Assembly (NCBI GenBank): GCA_050485685.1
Contig: JBJHBW010000016.1
Coordinates: 9,575-73,574, forward strand
Direction: 5' to 3'
DNA: 64,000 nt
DNA from: JBJHBP01 sp050485685
Lineage (GTDB): Bacteria; Pseudomonadota; Gammaproteobacteria; Steroidobacterales; Rariloculaceae
Each line of letters opens with the position of its first letter. The first letter of the stretch is position 1. Made by a program: the position numbers and the translations under genes. Below, piece after piece: positions 7,285 through 16,526 of this stretch. The notes under the pieces were generated by a model that saw nothing but the letters and a program-made list of their open reading frames with translations, was not told the origin of the DNA and did not search any database.

Positions 7285-9897
7285 TCATCGCTCCGCGACA
7301 GCCAATGGCAGCAGCACCGGCATCACTGGTCCGTGTTGTTCCAGCAGCTGGCGCCAACGCTCGGCAACGTCCGTCTGTCCCGTCGCCTGCAGACTCCTGA
7401 TCATGGTCAGACCCAGCAACTGGTCCGCCCATCCGAATCCCCCGGATGTCGGAAGCTCTACGCTCCGGAGGTAGGCGGCGCCCCGGGTCGGGTCTCCCGC
7501 ATTGATCCAGCTCCACGCGGTCAGGGCACGCAGTGCATCGAGGTTGGCGGGCGAGGAGCCATCGGCAGCGGCGTGCTCCAGCAGTCCGTCGCCGCGCGCG
7601 GCGGCATCGTGCCACCGGCCTCGATCATGCAGCGCCAGAAGATCATGCATGTCCACCCACAGGCGGGTTCCCGCGGACAACGGCGCGTTCGCAAGAGCAG
7701 CCGTTTCACGATCAAAGTCCTGCCAGGCAGCCGACGACCACAGTGATCCCACACGCAATGCACGCAGCGCATCCAGTGTCGGATGGTCCTCAGCCCACGC
7801 GGCTTCGCCAATCGCAATTGCGCGATTGAAGGCCAGCACCGCCTCGGCCGCGCGACCGCCGTAATAGTCGCTGCTGCCTATGTTGGCCCACACGACCGCC
7901 AGCCGTGGGTGATCGACACCATAGTGATTGCTTTCGATCTCGATCACCCGTCGCAGATGATCGCCGGCTTCGTCGTACGATCCGCGACCCAGGAGGCTCA
8001 TGCCCATCTCGCTGTGGATCTCACTCACCAGCAGCGGCGAAACGTCCGGGTGCGCTGCGGCCACGGCCAGCGCATCATGCATGATGGATTCAAGCTCATC
8101 GGGCCTGCCATTACTGTCCAGCACCATCATCTGGGTGCGCATGGCTTTCAGGCGCAGCTCGGGGTCGGTCTGAGGATCGGCAGCGACACGCCGCACTGCC
8201 GGCAGGTAATCCAGCGCCTCTCCCGGATCGGTCCACACCAGCAGCTGCGCCAGCACCACTTCCCCGTTGGCTCGTGCCGCCGCTTCGCGGCGAGGCAACG
8301 CATCCAGCCCCCGTCGGAAATAGTCCACAGACTCCTCATACTGCCCGATGTCGTGTGCGAGCAATCCCAGGTCCATCAGCGTCTGTGCACGGGTAGTGGC
8401 TGAACGCCGCTGGGCGGGCACCGTCGCCAGCGCCGCAGTCAAAGATTCCCCGGCATCATCGAAAAAACCGAGCTGTCGCTGCATGCTGCCGATAACGCGC
8501 AATAACTCGGCAGCGACTGCCGGATCATCAAGCGTGGCCAGCGCTTCACGACTGCCGCGGCTCAGCAACTGCGACGCCGGCGGGTCGTCCACCTCCACCT
8601 GGCGCGGGTCGCTGGCCGTGAACACCGTGACCAGGTAGTCGGTGACGCCGCGTGCAAGCTCCGCCTGCCGGGCCGCCTCGCGTGCCTGCCAGAGCGTAGC
8701 CGCCAGTCCCGTGCCGCCCACCAGCAACAGCGCCACCAGTGCGCCGGCCAGCGCCGGCCGGCGTCGCGCAAACAGCCGCATCTGATAAGCCGGCGTCGGT
8801 GCCCGCGCCGACACCGGACGATGTTCCAGCCAGGCGGTGAGATCCCGCTCCAGAGCAGCAGCATCCGGGTAGCGGCTCTCCGGCGATTCCTCCATCGCCT
8901 TGCGGACGATGTTGTCGAGGTCACCACGCAGCTGATGCACGTTGGATCTGCGTTCACCGGGCGTCAGGTCATCACGCGTCGCAACACGCCTGGATGGTGA
9001 GAGCGGTGTACTCCCGGCCTGGCGACGCCGGCCCTGTGAGAACGGCGCCTCGCCGGCCAGCAGGCGATACAGCAATGCGCCCAGCGAGTACACATCGGTA
9101 GCCGTGGTGACTGCGTCCCCGGTCAGCTGCTCGGGTGCCGCATAGTCGGGCGTGAACACCATCGTGACCGTCGCCTGCGCGTCGCTTTCTCCGGCCAGCG
9201 GCTTGGCGATGCCGAAATCCAGCAGCTTGACCTGACCATCAGCGGTGACCAGCACGTTCTCCGGCTTGATGTCGCGATGCACGAACAGACGCTTCTGCGC
9301 GAATGCCACAGCCGCGCACAGCTGACGCATCAGGGCCACGCGCGCACGGATATCGAGTCCCGCGTCGCAGCAATGGTCATGGATGGGCTTGCCATCGATC
9401 AGCTCGGTAACGAGGTAAGGCGTACCGTCCTCACTGACGCCGGCATCCAGCAAGGTCGCGATACCCGGGTGGCGCAGCTGCGCGAGATATCCGGCCTCAC
9501 GCCGAAAACGCTGCTGCCAGTCGGTGGCGAGCAGCGCACTGTTCAGCAGCTTGATGGCCGCCGCGGCATCGAACGCATCGTCGGTGCGGCGCGCGCGCCA
9601 GACCGTGGACATGCCGCCACGCCCGATCCGCTCCTCAAGGCGCCAGGGTCCGATCTCAAGACCCTCCAGGGCATCGGCGTCCTGCTGTGCGAGTGCACCT
9701 GTCAGCAGCAGTCCGCCTGAATCCAGGGGCCCTGCACGATCCAGATTCAGCAGCAGACGCCGCACGCGTTCGCGCACGTCATCGGGCAGCTCCATCTTCG
9801 ACAGATGCGGCGCCCGCTCTTCAGCCGGCAGATCCAGCAGCCTGTCCAGCACCTGGTCCGCCTGACGCCAGAGTTCCGGATCAAACGATCGGGTCAT
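7285..9897 (-). CDS. Membrane Ser/Thr protein kinase with TPR-like sensor half
   Basis: 870 residues. The kinase domain spans about residues 84-360: glycine loop IGRGGMSTV at 91-99, ATP-binding K116 in AAAAIK, catalytic loop HRDIKPENV at 207-215, DFG at 227-229 and APE at 254-256. All key residues are intact, so it should be active. One transmembrane helix lies near 381-403. The rest is alpha-helical repeats of TPR type (DIGQYEESVDYFRRGLDAL, GRGSYDEAGDHLRRVIEIE), presumably outside the cytoplasm. The N-terminal 80 residues form a helical segment common in kinases paired with this class of sigma factor. It precedes and is probably co-transcribed with the sigma gene. Confidence 0.92.
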   Translation of the reverse strand: MTRSFDPELWRQADQVLDRLLDLPAEERAPHLSKMELPDDVRERVRRLLLNLDRAGPLDSGGLLLTGALAQQDADALEGLEIGPWRLEERIGRGGMSTVWRARRTDDAFDAAAAIKLLNSALLATDWQQRFRREAGYLAQLRHPGIATLLDAGVSEDGTPYLVTELIDGKPIHDHCCDAGLDIRARVALMRQLCAAVAFAQKRLFVHRDIKPENVLVTADGQVKLLDFGIAKPLAGESDAQATVTMVFTPDYAAPEQLTGDAVTTATDVYSLGALLYRLLAGEAPFSQGRRRQAGSTPLSPSRRVATRDDLTPGERRSNVHQLRGDLDNIVRKAMEESPESRYPDAAALERDLTAWLEHRPVSARAPTPAYQMRLFARRRPALAGALVALLLVGGTGLAATLWQAREAARQAELARGVTDYLVTVFTASDPRQVEVDDPPASQLLSRGSREALATLDDPAVAAELLRVIGSMQRQLGFFDDAGESLTAALATVPAQRRSATTRAQTLMDLGLLAHDIGQYEESVDYFRRGLDALPRREAAARANGEVVLAQLLVWTDPGEALDYLPAVRRVAADPQTDPELRLKAMRTQMMVLDSNGRPDELESIMHDALAVAAAHPDVSPLLVSEIHSEMGMSLLGRGSYDEAGDHLRRVIEIESNHYGVDHPRLAVVWANIGSSDYYGGRAAEAVLAFNRAIAIGEAAWAEDHPTLDALRALRVGSLWSSAAWQDFDRETAALANAPLSAGTRLWVDMHDLLALHDRGRWHDAAARGDGLLEHAAADGSSPANLDALRALTAWSWINAGDPTRGAAYLRSVELPTSGGFGWADQLLGLTMIRSLQATGQTDVAERWRQLLEQHGPVMPVLLPLAVAER

Positions 9898-10077
9898 CGT
9901 GGTGCGAGTTTAGCAGTGACGGTACCCGATACATCCGTATTCCGGCGCCCCATGACGCCAGCCGGGAAGAATTCTTCAGTTCGTGGCGCGAATCGCGAAC
10001 GGTTTGCGGATGTATGCATATGCGCATCGCCACGCGCGTTGCCGCGCAACCGATTCGAACAGGGAGGCACTGCTGTT

Positions 10078-11970
10078 ATGACAACTCGCTTCGGTACCCC
10101 GATGAACAAAAATCGCGTGGGCGCCATGTTGGCAGCATTGCTCGCCACCGCACTGCTGGTGGCCGGCTGCAGCAGCGGCAGTAGTGGCGGGGCAACGCCC
10201 ACACCGCAACCTCCTGCGCCACCGCCGCCTCCCCCTCCGCCTCCGCCTCCCGCGGAGGCACCGGATGCGCCGGAACTGAGTCTGGACTTCGCGCAGGTGA
10301 AGCTGTTTCGCTTCACCTGGGATGACGTCGAGGACGAAACCGAATACCGGCTGCTGGAAAGCGCGGACGGAAACGCTGTCTACGTTGAAATCACAGAACT
10401 GCCGGCCGACACCGAAAGCCATGACCTGGAGGTCTTTCTGCCGGCCAGGGTCAACGCCAGCTATATTCTGGAAGCGTGCAACGACGTGGGCTGTTCAGCC
10501 TCGGCGCCGGTACAGGTCACCGGCACCCTGACCGAGGCCATCGGTTATGTGAAGGCGTCGAACACGCGCGCGCAGCAATTCTTCGGCGCCGCGGTCGCCA
10601 TTTCCGGAGACAGCGCCACGCTGGCCATCGGAGCGCCTGGCGAAAGCAGCAGCGCGACCGGCCTCAACGGCAACCAGAATGACAATTCGGCACCGAATGC
10701 CGGCGCTGTCTATGTATTCACCCGTGAAGACGCTCAGTGGATGCAACAGGCCTACATAAAGGCCTCCAACACCGACCCCGGGGACCTGTTCGGGTCGCGC
10801 GTGGATCTGTCGTATGACGGCAATACGCTCGCGGTGGCGGCAATGGGAGAAGCCAGCGGCGCGACCGGCATCAATGGCAGCCAGGATAACAACGTCGCGC
10901 CCTCCAGTGGCGCCGTCTATGTGTTCACCCGCGATGGCGACGTGTGGTCTCAGCAGGCCTACGTCAAGGCGTCCAATACCGCCGCCGATGACGAGTTCGG
11001 CGAACAGGTCGCGCTGTCCGGAAGCGGAGACACGCTCGCTGTCAGCACACGCCTGGAGTCCGGCGCGGCCACGGGCATCAACGGCGACCAGAGTGACCGT
11101 TCTGCCGAACTTGCCGGCGCCGTCTACGTTTTTGTCCGCGAAGGTGGGGTGTGGTCGCAACAGGCCTACATCAAGGCCTCGAATACCGAGGCCTTCGACC
11201 AGTTCGGCTATTCCCTCGCACTCTCCCGCGATGGCGACACGCTGGCCGCGGGCGCCCGTTTCGAGTCCAGCGCAGCAACCGGCATCGATGGCGACCAGAG
11301 CGATAACTCGAGCTTTGGCGCCGGCGCAGTGTACGTCTTTACGCGCGACGCCGGTGTGTGGTCGCAGCAGGCCTATATCAAGGCATCGAATGCCGATACG
11401 GCGGGCAACATCGGTTTTGGCTGGTCCGTGGCGCTCTCCGCCAACGGGGACACGCTCGCGGTCGGGGCAGCGCTGGAGGACAGCGGTGCGATCGGCATCA
11501 ACGGCAACCAGAACGACCTCTCAGCAGAGAGGAGCGGCGCGGTCTATCTGTTCGATCGGGAAGCGGGCGTGTGGTCGCAGCAGGCGTATATCAAGGCTTC
11601 CAACACGCACGAAGACGCCAACTTCGGCAGCGTGGTCCAGCTGACCGATGACGGAGAAACGCTCGTCGTCAGCGCTTTACGCGAGCAAAGCAACGCGAGC
11701 GGTATCGGTGGCGATCAGACAAACCGATCGACTCCTTTCGGTGGTGCGGCTTACCTGTTCGCTCGCGACGCCGGGCAGTGGTCGCAAACGGCGTACGTCA
11801 AGGCAGCCATGACACAAGAGCTGACCTACTTCGGGGTATCGATTTCGATCGACAGCGCCGGCGATACGCTCGCGGTGGGGGCGGCGGGTGAATCCAGCGC
11901 CGCGACAGGCATCGGTGGAGATCAGGAAGACCTGTCGGAGGCATTCAGCGGCGCAGTGTATCTGTATTGA
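10078..11970 (+). CDS. FG-GAP-repeat lipoprotein
   Basis: The frame opens at 9805, but the ATG at 10078 has AGGGAGG ten bases upstream and gives a lipoprotein signal ending in the lipobox LLVAGC. A short Ser/Gly stretch and a proline tract (eleven consecutive prolines) tether the rest. A fibronectin-type-III-like domain follows (FRFTWDDVEDETEYRLLES). Then come seven repeats of about 69 residues with the pattern YIKASNT..FG..VALS..GDTLAVGA..E..ATGI.G.Q.D.S...GAVYVF, resembling FG-GAP beta-propeller blades. Seven blades would close a propeller. Calcium or ligand binding is possible but not shown. Likely outer-membrane anchored. Confidence 0.85.
   Translation: MTTRFGTPMNKNRVGAMLAALLATALLVAGCSSGSSGGATPTPQPPAPPPPPPPPPPPAEAPDAPELSLDFAQVKLFRFTWDDVEDETEYRLLESADGNAVYVEITELPADTESHDLEVFLPARVNASYILEACNDVGCSASAPVQVTGTLTEAIGYVKASNTRAQQFFGAAVAISGDSATLAIGAPGESSSATGLNGNQNDNSAPNAGAVYVFTREDAQWMQQAYIKASNTDPGDLFGSRVDLSYDGNTLAVAAMGEASGATGINGSQDNNVAPSSGAVYVFTRDGDVWSQQAYVKASNTAADDEFGEQVALSGSGDTLAVSTRLESGAATGINGDQSDRSAELAGAVYVFVREGGVWSQQAYIKASNTEAFDQFGYSLALSRDGDTLAAGARFESSAATGIDGDQSDNSSFGAGAVYVFTRDAGVWSQQAYIKASNADTAGNIGFGWSVALSANGDTLAVGAALEDSGAIGINGNQNDLSAERSGAVYLFDREAGVWSQQAYIKASNTHEDANFGSVVQLTDDGETLVVSALREQSNASGIGGDQTNRSTPFGGAAYLFARDAGQWSQTAYVKAAMTQELTYFGVSISIDSAGDTLAVGAAGESSAATGIGGDQEDLSEAFSGAVYLY
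10543..11967. repeat. Seven tandem 207-bp coding repeats
   Basis: Repeat units begin at 10543, 10750, 10957, 11164, 11371, 11584 and 11791, a spacing of 207 bases with one of 213. The units encode the FG-GAP-like blades. DNA identity between neighbours is visible (for example GCCTACATCAAGGC-type starts) but not perfect. Confidence 0.9.
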
Positions 11971-12001
11971 CGTATCTGCAATGATAATGGGAGATGGAAT
12001 T

Positions 12002-13225
12002 ATGAGTCAGTCGCAGGTTCAGGCCAGGTCATGGATACGCAGTCGGAGCTGGTTGCCGGTGCTTCTGGTCGCATCGCTTTGCGTGGGCTGCAGCAGTGGC
12101 AGCAGTTCGGGCGGAGCGCCAACCGTTCCCGGTGGCCCTGGGGGCCCGGGTGGTCCAGGCAACGGCGGGGGAAATGGTGGCGGGAACGGCAGTGGCAACG
12201 GTGGTGGTAACGGCGGGGGCGACGAAGAATTCGAGTTCCTGACCGTATACGCATATCAAATGCACAGCGCCGAGGACGATCCGCTGTCTGTACGCATCGT
12301 CGGCAACGGCGATGGCGGCGTGACGCTGCGCATCACGCATGACACGCCACATGGCGTCTCTGGCATCGTGGATTTTGAGACCGGAGAAATCGTCATCGAC
12401 CTCGGGTCGACTCTCGTTTTCGAGGAAACCACAGACACGCCCATCTATCTGACGGAGCCGATCACCGTCACCACGACCGTGCCCTGGGTCGTGCCCGCCG
12501 AAGGTCCGGCCACTGCCGGGCAGTTGCTGATCTCCATCGAAAATGAGTCCAACACTTCCGTAACGGTGAACAGCGGCATCGGCGTCAACATCTTCCACGA
12601 CATCGGCCCCACAGGCGAAGTCGACGAATCCGTGAATCTGACGTGGAGCGAGTTTCTGAACCTGGAAGACGGGGCGCCATTCTGGCAGGTGCTGGCCGAG
12701 TTCAGCTACAACGCCAAGACGGATTTCTTGTTCAACCTCGTCGCAATCGGCCTGCAGGGCATGGATTACATCGACGAGGATCTGGAAGATGCCGGGTCCA
12801 TCGTGCTGAGCTGTGATGCGTTCAGCTCTCTGGGCTGGGCCGTGCCGCCTCCACCTCCAGTGATTCCGGACCAGGGACTGGCAACCTTCACCTGGCTGGA
12901 CGACAGCGCTGATGGTTCTGCAGGCAGCGGCGACAGTTTCCAGAGAAACTTCGACTACTGTCTGGAGATCGGCGGCGACGAGCAGCATCCGGTATATAAC
13001 AACACCGTCGCACTGAATAACCTGGTCCGGCAGGTAGACGACGGGCTGCTGGTGCGCCTGTCATTCGACGGCGAAAGCAGTGCGGGGCGAGCCGGAGGCA
13101 TCGCGTTCGACGACTTCGAGATGATCGAGGTGTATCAGAGCAACGCCGACATCCCCGACTCTGTTGCCATCGCAGAGCACATGGTGATCAACGGCCGTCT
13201 GCAGCTGGTGCTGGAGGCGCCGTAG
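12002..13225 (+). CDS. Glycine-linker lipoprotein, unknown function
   Basis: The ATG at 12002 has GGGAG upstream and gives a lipoprotein signal with lipobox SLCVGC. A long Gly/Pro/Asn linker follows (GGPGGPGGPGNGGG onward), then an acidic globular part of about 330 residues rich in beta-strand-like sequence. I recognise no family. It follows the FG-GAP lipoprotein after 31 bases on the same strand, so the two are probably co-expressed. Both consist of lipid anchor, low-complexity tether and beta domain. The ORF is clear in composition and ends cleanly; the role is unknown. Confidence 0.75.
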   Translation: MSQSQVQARSWIRSRSWLPVLLVASLCVGCSSGSSSGGAPTVPGGPGGPGGPGNGGGNGGGNGSGNGGGNGGGDEEFEFLTVYAYQMHSAEDDPLSVRIVGNGDGGVTLRITHDTPHGVSGIVDFETGEIVIDLGSTLVFEETTDTPIYLTEPITVTTTVPWVVPAEGPATAGQLLISIENESNTSVTVNSGIGVNIFHDIGPTGEVDESVNLTWSEFLNLEDGAPFWQVLAEFSYNAKTDFLFNLVAIGLQGMDYIDEDLEDAGSIVLSCDAFSSLGWAVPPPPPVIPDQGLATFTWLDDSADGSAGSGDSFQRNFDYCLEIGGDEQHPVYNNTVALNNLVRQVDDGLLVRLSFDGESSAGRAGGIAFDDFEMIEVYQSNADIPDSVAIAEHMVINGRLQLVLEAP

Positions 13226-13244
13226 CAAAGTCACGCTGCTCCGG

Positions 13245-14087
13245 TCATCTCGAGTGTCTGTCGAAAAACTCGTACACGTGTTCCTGGCTGACCGTGATGA
13301 CCGGACCATGCGTGACGCCTGGCATCTCGACGTACTCATGTTCCATGCCGATCTCTGCCATGGTCTGTGCCCACGTCTGCGCGAGCGAGACGGAAACCAC
13401 TTCATCCTCGTCGCCGTGGATGATCATCACGGGAATACCGGCCTCGTGAAGCGCACCCAGAAGTTCGGCACGGTTCTCGGTCAACGCAAAGGCTGCCGGC
13501 GCCACCGGCGCAATCGCGGCCCAGATATCCGTGTATTTGGCGCCCAGATACAGTGTGCCGGCACCGCCCATCGAATGGCCGGTCAGGTAGATTCGGTTGT
13601 CATCGACATTGAACTCGTCACGGATCATGGCCAGGACATTCATGACGTCCTTTTCACTGAGTTCGCGAAGGTTCTCCGGCTGATTGGCTGCACCACCGCC
13701 ACCGCCAGGCGGCCGCATCAGCGGAACGCCATACCAGCCGCCGACGCTGTATCCCATCGGCGCGGCAAGAATGTAGCCGCCTTCCTCAGCAAGATCGACG
13801 GCCGTCGTATTGCACATGACCTGCGGCGGCGCACCAAGGCCATGCAGAGAAATGATCAGAGGCGCCGGCGAATCATCGGATATCTTCGACGATGCATACA
13901 CGCAGTACGGCAGATCTTCGCCGGTGTCGGCAAAGTGATACGTGCGATCTTCTACGCGCGGATCACTTGTCCATGTTCGTCCCTGCCCCGGCTGCGCGAG
14001 GACAGCCGATGACATCGCGGATAGCGCAAGGAATGTTGCGCAGGTCGCAAGCACACTCAGCGCTGACGACGTGAAACGTGAATTCAT
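13245..14087 (-). CDS. Secreted alpha/beta-hydrolase (esterase / PHB-depolymerase-like)
   Basis: A 280-residue exported hydrolase with a signal peptide ending near SAVLAQ. The oxyanion region is LIISLHGLG, the nucleophile serine is in the elbow GHSMGG, the acid is in HGDEDEVV and the histidine in GVTHG, so the catalytic triad is complete. Family: poly(3-hydroxybutyrate) depolymerase-like/LpqC esterases. A glycine-rich insertion (PPGGGGGAA) lies in the cap region. The substrate is not predictable. It converges on the lipoprotein gene with a 19-base gap. Confidence 0.86.
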   Translation of the reverse strand: MNSRFTSSALSVLATCATFLALSAMSSAVLAQPGQGRTWTSDPRVEDRTYHFADTGEDLPYCVYASSKISDDSPAPLIISLHGLGAPPQVMCNTTAVDLAEEGGYILAAPMGYSVGGWYGVPLMRPPGGGGGAANQPENLRELSEKDVMNVLAMIRDEFNVDDNRIYLTGHSMGGAGTLYLGAKYTDIWAAIAPVAPAAFALTENRAELLGALHEAGIPVMIIHGDEDEVVSVSLAQTWAQTMAEIGMEHEYVEMPGVTHGPVITVSQEHVYEFFDRHSR

Positions 14088-14202
14088 GGCCGACCCCCGT
14101 GTTATTGGTTTCGCCTGCTCGCGGATGGTGGATCAAGCATGGGAGACGACGCAACCTGGCGTCAACAGCATAGCCATCATGCCGGAACGGAATAATTAAC
14201 GT

Positions 14203-14229
14203 GCCCGCCTGCTCACGCGAGTGGCGGGC
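14203..14229 (-). terminator. Possible terminator of the fds operon
   Basis: A 7-bp inverted repeat GCCCGCC / GGCGGGC flanks a loop that can itself pair CTC with GAG. On the minus strand it lies about 50 bases after the fdhD stop and is followed by an AT-rich but not pure T stretch. Confidence 0.45.
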
Positions 14230-14280
14230 AATTGGGCTAAAAGGCTATCGGCACTACAGATGCGCGGCGGGATAGCCGTG

Positions 14281-15144
14281 TCAGCACACCCTGTCGTCGC
14301 GGGTGTACACGTTGAAACGGTGCGGCTTCAGAAAGCCGACCAGCGTGATGCCGAACTCCGCGGCGAGTTCCACGGCCAGGGACGATGGCGCGCCGACCGC
14401 TGCGACCAGAGGGCAGCCGGCCATCATCGCCTTCTGCATCAGTTCGAAACTGGCGCGGCCACTGACGAGAATGCCGCGTGAGGACAGCGGCAGACGGCCG
14501 TCCACCAGTTCGCGGCCTATCAGCTTGTCCAGCGCGTTGTGGCGGCCGACATCCTCGCGCACGCTGAGCAGCTCGCCGTCGGCGCTGAACAGGCCTGACG
14601 CATGCAGGCCGCCGGTCTGCTCGAACACCGCCTGACGTGATTTCAACCGTTCCGGCAACGCACCGAGCACGTCGGCATTGACGGTGAACCGGGTCTGCGC
14701 GATGTCGTAGCGGCCCTGCACGGCGACCGCTTCCAGCGACGCCTTGCCGCAGACGCCGCAGCTGGACGATGTATAGAAATGCCGCTCCAGACGTGCAAGA
14801 TCCACGTCCACGTTCTCGCCCAGCTCCACGCGCACGACGTTGATCAGACCGTTCGGTGCCGGCGGACCACAAGGGGCAACCGCCTGGACGTCATCGCCAT
14901 GGCGTACGATGCCTTCTGAATACAGAAACCCGATCGCCAGTTCTTCGTCATTGCCGGGCGTGCGCATCGTGATCGACACGCTCTGCTGGGCACGAGTACC
15001 ATCGGGGCGCGTGTAGCCCAGCCGGATTTCGAGCGGCTCCTCGGTGGCGAGCACGTCCTCGGTCGCCACCGCACCGACACGCCGTATCGGGAAACGCTTC
15101 ACGCTCTGCCGCGCACGTATCTCGGAAAGGTCTGCCACGTTCAT
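14281..15144 (-). CDS. fdhD: FdhD, formate dehydrogenase sulfurtransferase
   Basis: FdhD transfers sulfur from a cysteine desulfurase to the molybdenum cofactor, which formate dehydrogenase needs for activity. The catalytic cysteine motif CGVCGK is present in SSCGVCGKASLEAV, and the family segments DVGRHNALDKLIG and SSRGILVSGRASFELMQKA are intact. Its ATG overlaps the stop of the preceding dehydrogenase gene by four bases (ATGA), so it is the last gene of the fds operon. Length 287 is normal. Confidence 0.95.
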   Translation of the reverse strand: MNVADLSEIRARQSVKRFPIRRVGAVATEDVLATEEPLEIRLGYTRPDGTRAQQSVSITMRTPGNDEELAIGFLYSEGIVRHGDDVQAVAPCGPPAPNGLINVVRVELGENVDVDLARLERHFYTSSSCGVCGKASLEAVAVQGRYDIAQTRFTVNADVLGALPERLKSRQAVFEQTGGLHASGLFSADGELLSVREDVGRHNALDKLIGRELVDGRLPLSSRGILVSGRASFELMQKAMMAGCPLVAAVGAPSSLAVELAAEFGITLVGFLKPHRFNVYTRDDRVC

Positions 15145-16292
15145 TGCACCTTGCGGACCAGTGTCCGGTCTATCTCCGACAGCGTGCGCACACCGGCCAG
15201 CGCCATGGCCCGCTCCAGTTCGCTGCGCAGTATCGTCAGCGCACGGCTGGCACCGACTTCCCCGCCGGCCGCGAGTCCGTACAGATAGGCTCTGCCCACG
15301 GACACCGCCCGCGCACCCAGCGCCAGCGCTTTCAGAATCTGCGTGCCGCGTCTCACACCGCCATCGAGTATCACTTCCAGACGGTCACCGACAGCGTCCA
15401 CGATCTCCTCCAGGACGTCAAACGGCGCCGGCGAAAAATCCAGCTGCCGGCCGCCGTGATTCGACACCATCACCGCGCTGGCGCCGATGTCGGCGGCACG
15501 CCGCGCGTCCTCGGCCGTCATGATCCCCTTGATCGCAAACGGCCCGCCCCATTCGCGAATCATCCAGTCCGCATCGTCCCAGGTGACCGACGGGTCCAGC
15601 TGTGCGTTCAGATACTGGATGATGCCGCCCAGCGCATGGCTGCCCGGCGGCGGTCGGTGCGCGACGTTTGCGACCTCGATGCGGGGGGTGGTCAGGTGGC
15701 GATAAACCCAGCGCGGATGCATTGCGATGTCCATCAGGCTCATCAACGTCAGCTTCGGCGGCACCGTCATGCCCGTGACGATGTCGCGCTCGCGATTGCC
15801 GGACACCGGCACGTCGACGGTCAGCTGCAAAGCGATAAAGCCTGCGTCCTTCGCTCGCTGCACGAATTCACGGGTCAGCCCGCGGTCGCGGAACACGTAG
15901 ACCTGAAAGACTTTCGGTCCATCCGTCAGCCGCGCGGCGTCTTCAATGCTCGTAGACGAAATACTGGACAGCGAATAGATCGTGGCTGCGGCGCGGGCCG
16001 CGCGTGCAACAGCCGCTTCACCCTGATGATGGAACAACCGCGACAGCGCGGTAGGTGCACAGATCAGTGGCCAGGCTATCTCCTGACCGAAGACCGTCGT
16101 GGCAAGATCGGGGTTCGCGACATCGACCAGCGCACGCGGGCGAAACTCCACGCGGTCAAATGCGCTGGTATTGCGCGCGAGCGTCCATTCATCGTCGGCG
16201 CCGCCGTCTATGTAGTGAAACAACGGCGCCGGCAGGCGCCTCGCGGCAAGCTTTCGCAGTTCGGCGATGTTGTAGCAGCGCTCAGGCCGCAC
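15141..16292 (-). CDS. FMN-dependent alpha-hydroxy-acid dehydrogenase
   Basis: Family of L-lactate dehydrogenase LldD and glycolate oxidase. It oxidises a 2-hydroxy acid to the keto acid using FMN. The catalytic histidine and arginine are in SNHGGRQLD; the N-terminal tyrosine motif is FHYIDGGADDEWTLARN; the FMN-binding C-terminal segment is DGGVRRGTQILKALALGA. 383 residues, full length. It overlaps fdsD by 11 bases and fdhD by 4, so it is part of the formate dehydrogenase operon. That is an odd place for a lactate dehydrogenase and may mean formate is coupled to another C1 or C2 acid. The exact substrate is open. Confidence 0.9.
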   Translation of the reverse strand: MRPERCYNIAELRKLAARRLPAPLFHYIDGGADDEWTLARNTSAFDRVEFRPRALVDVANPDLATTVFGQEIAWPLICAPTALSRLFHHQGEAAVARAARAAATIYSLSSISSTSIEDAARLTDGPKVFQVYVFRDRGLTREFVQRAKDAGFIALQLTVDVPVSGNRERDIVTGMTVPPKLTLMSLMDIAMHPRWVYRHLTTPRIEVANVAHRPPPGSHALGGIIQYLNAQLDPSVTWDDADWMIREWGGPFAIKGIMTAEDARRAADIGASAVMVSNHGGRQLDFSPAPFDVLEEIVDAVGDRLEVILDGGVRRGTQILKALALGARAVSVGRAYLYGLAAGGEVGASRALTILRSELERAMALAGVRTLSEIDRTLVRKVQ

Positions 16293-16515
16293 TCGAGCGC
16301 CGCTCCTCGGCGAGCTCCTCGACAGCCTTTGCAGCGACTTCGTTCAGTGTGACCTTGTCACTGCGATGCGCAGCGGTGATCTCATCCAGCATGGCCGGCG
16401 TCCAGAATCGCCGCAGGTGATCGACGACGCCAGCCACGGCTTTGGCCTGGTCGGCACCTGTATCGAAGTTCGCGGCAATCTGATTCGCCATGCGCGCCAG
16501 TTTTTCGGTAATCAT
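16282..16515 (-). CDS. fdsD: Formate dehydrogenase delta subunit FdsD
   Basis: A 77-residue helical protein matching the FdsD family: KLARMANQIAANF at the start and LRRFWTPAMLDEI in the middle. FdsD is a small subunit needed for maturation or stability of the soluble NAD-dependent formate dehydrogenase. The frame runs to a TTG at 16530, but the ATG at 16515, 12 bases after the fdsA stop, is more likely. Confidence 0.9.
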   Translation of the reverse strand: MITEKLARMANQIAANFDTGADQAKAVAGVVDHLRRFWTPAMLDEITAAHRSDKVTLNEVAAKAVEELAEERRSSAA

Positions 16516-16526
16516 GATGGTGCAGT

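Noticed and set aside
10543..11967. CRISPR-like or noncoding repeat array
   Set aside because: The 207-base units are an open reading frame without spacers and encode protein blades.
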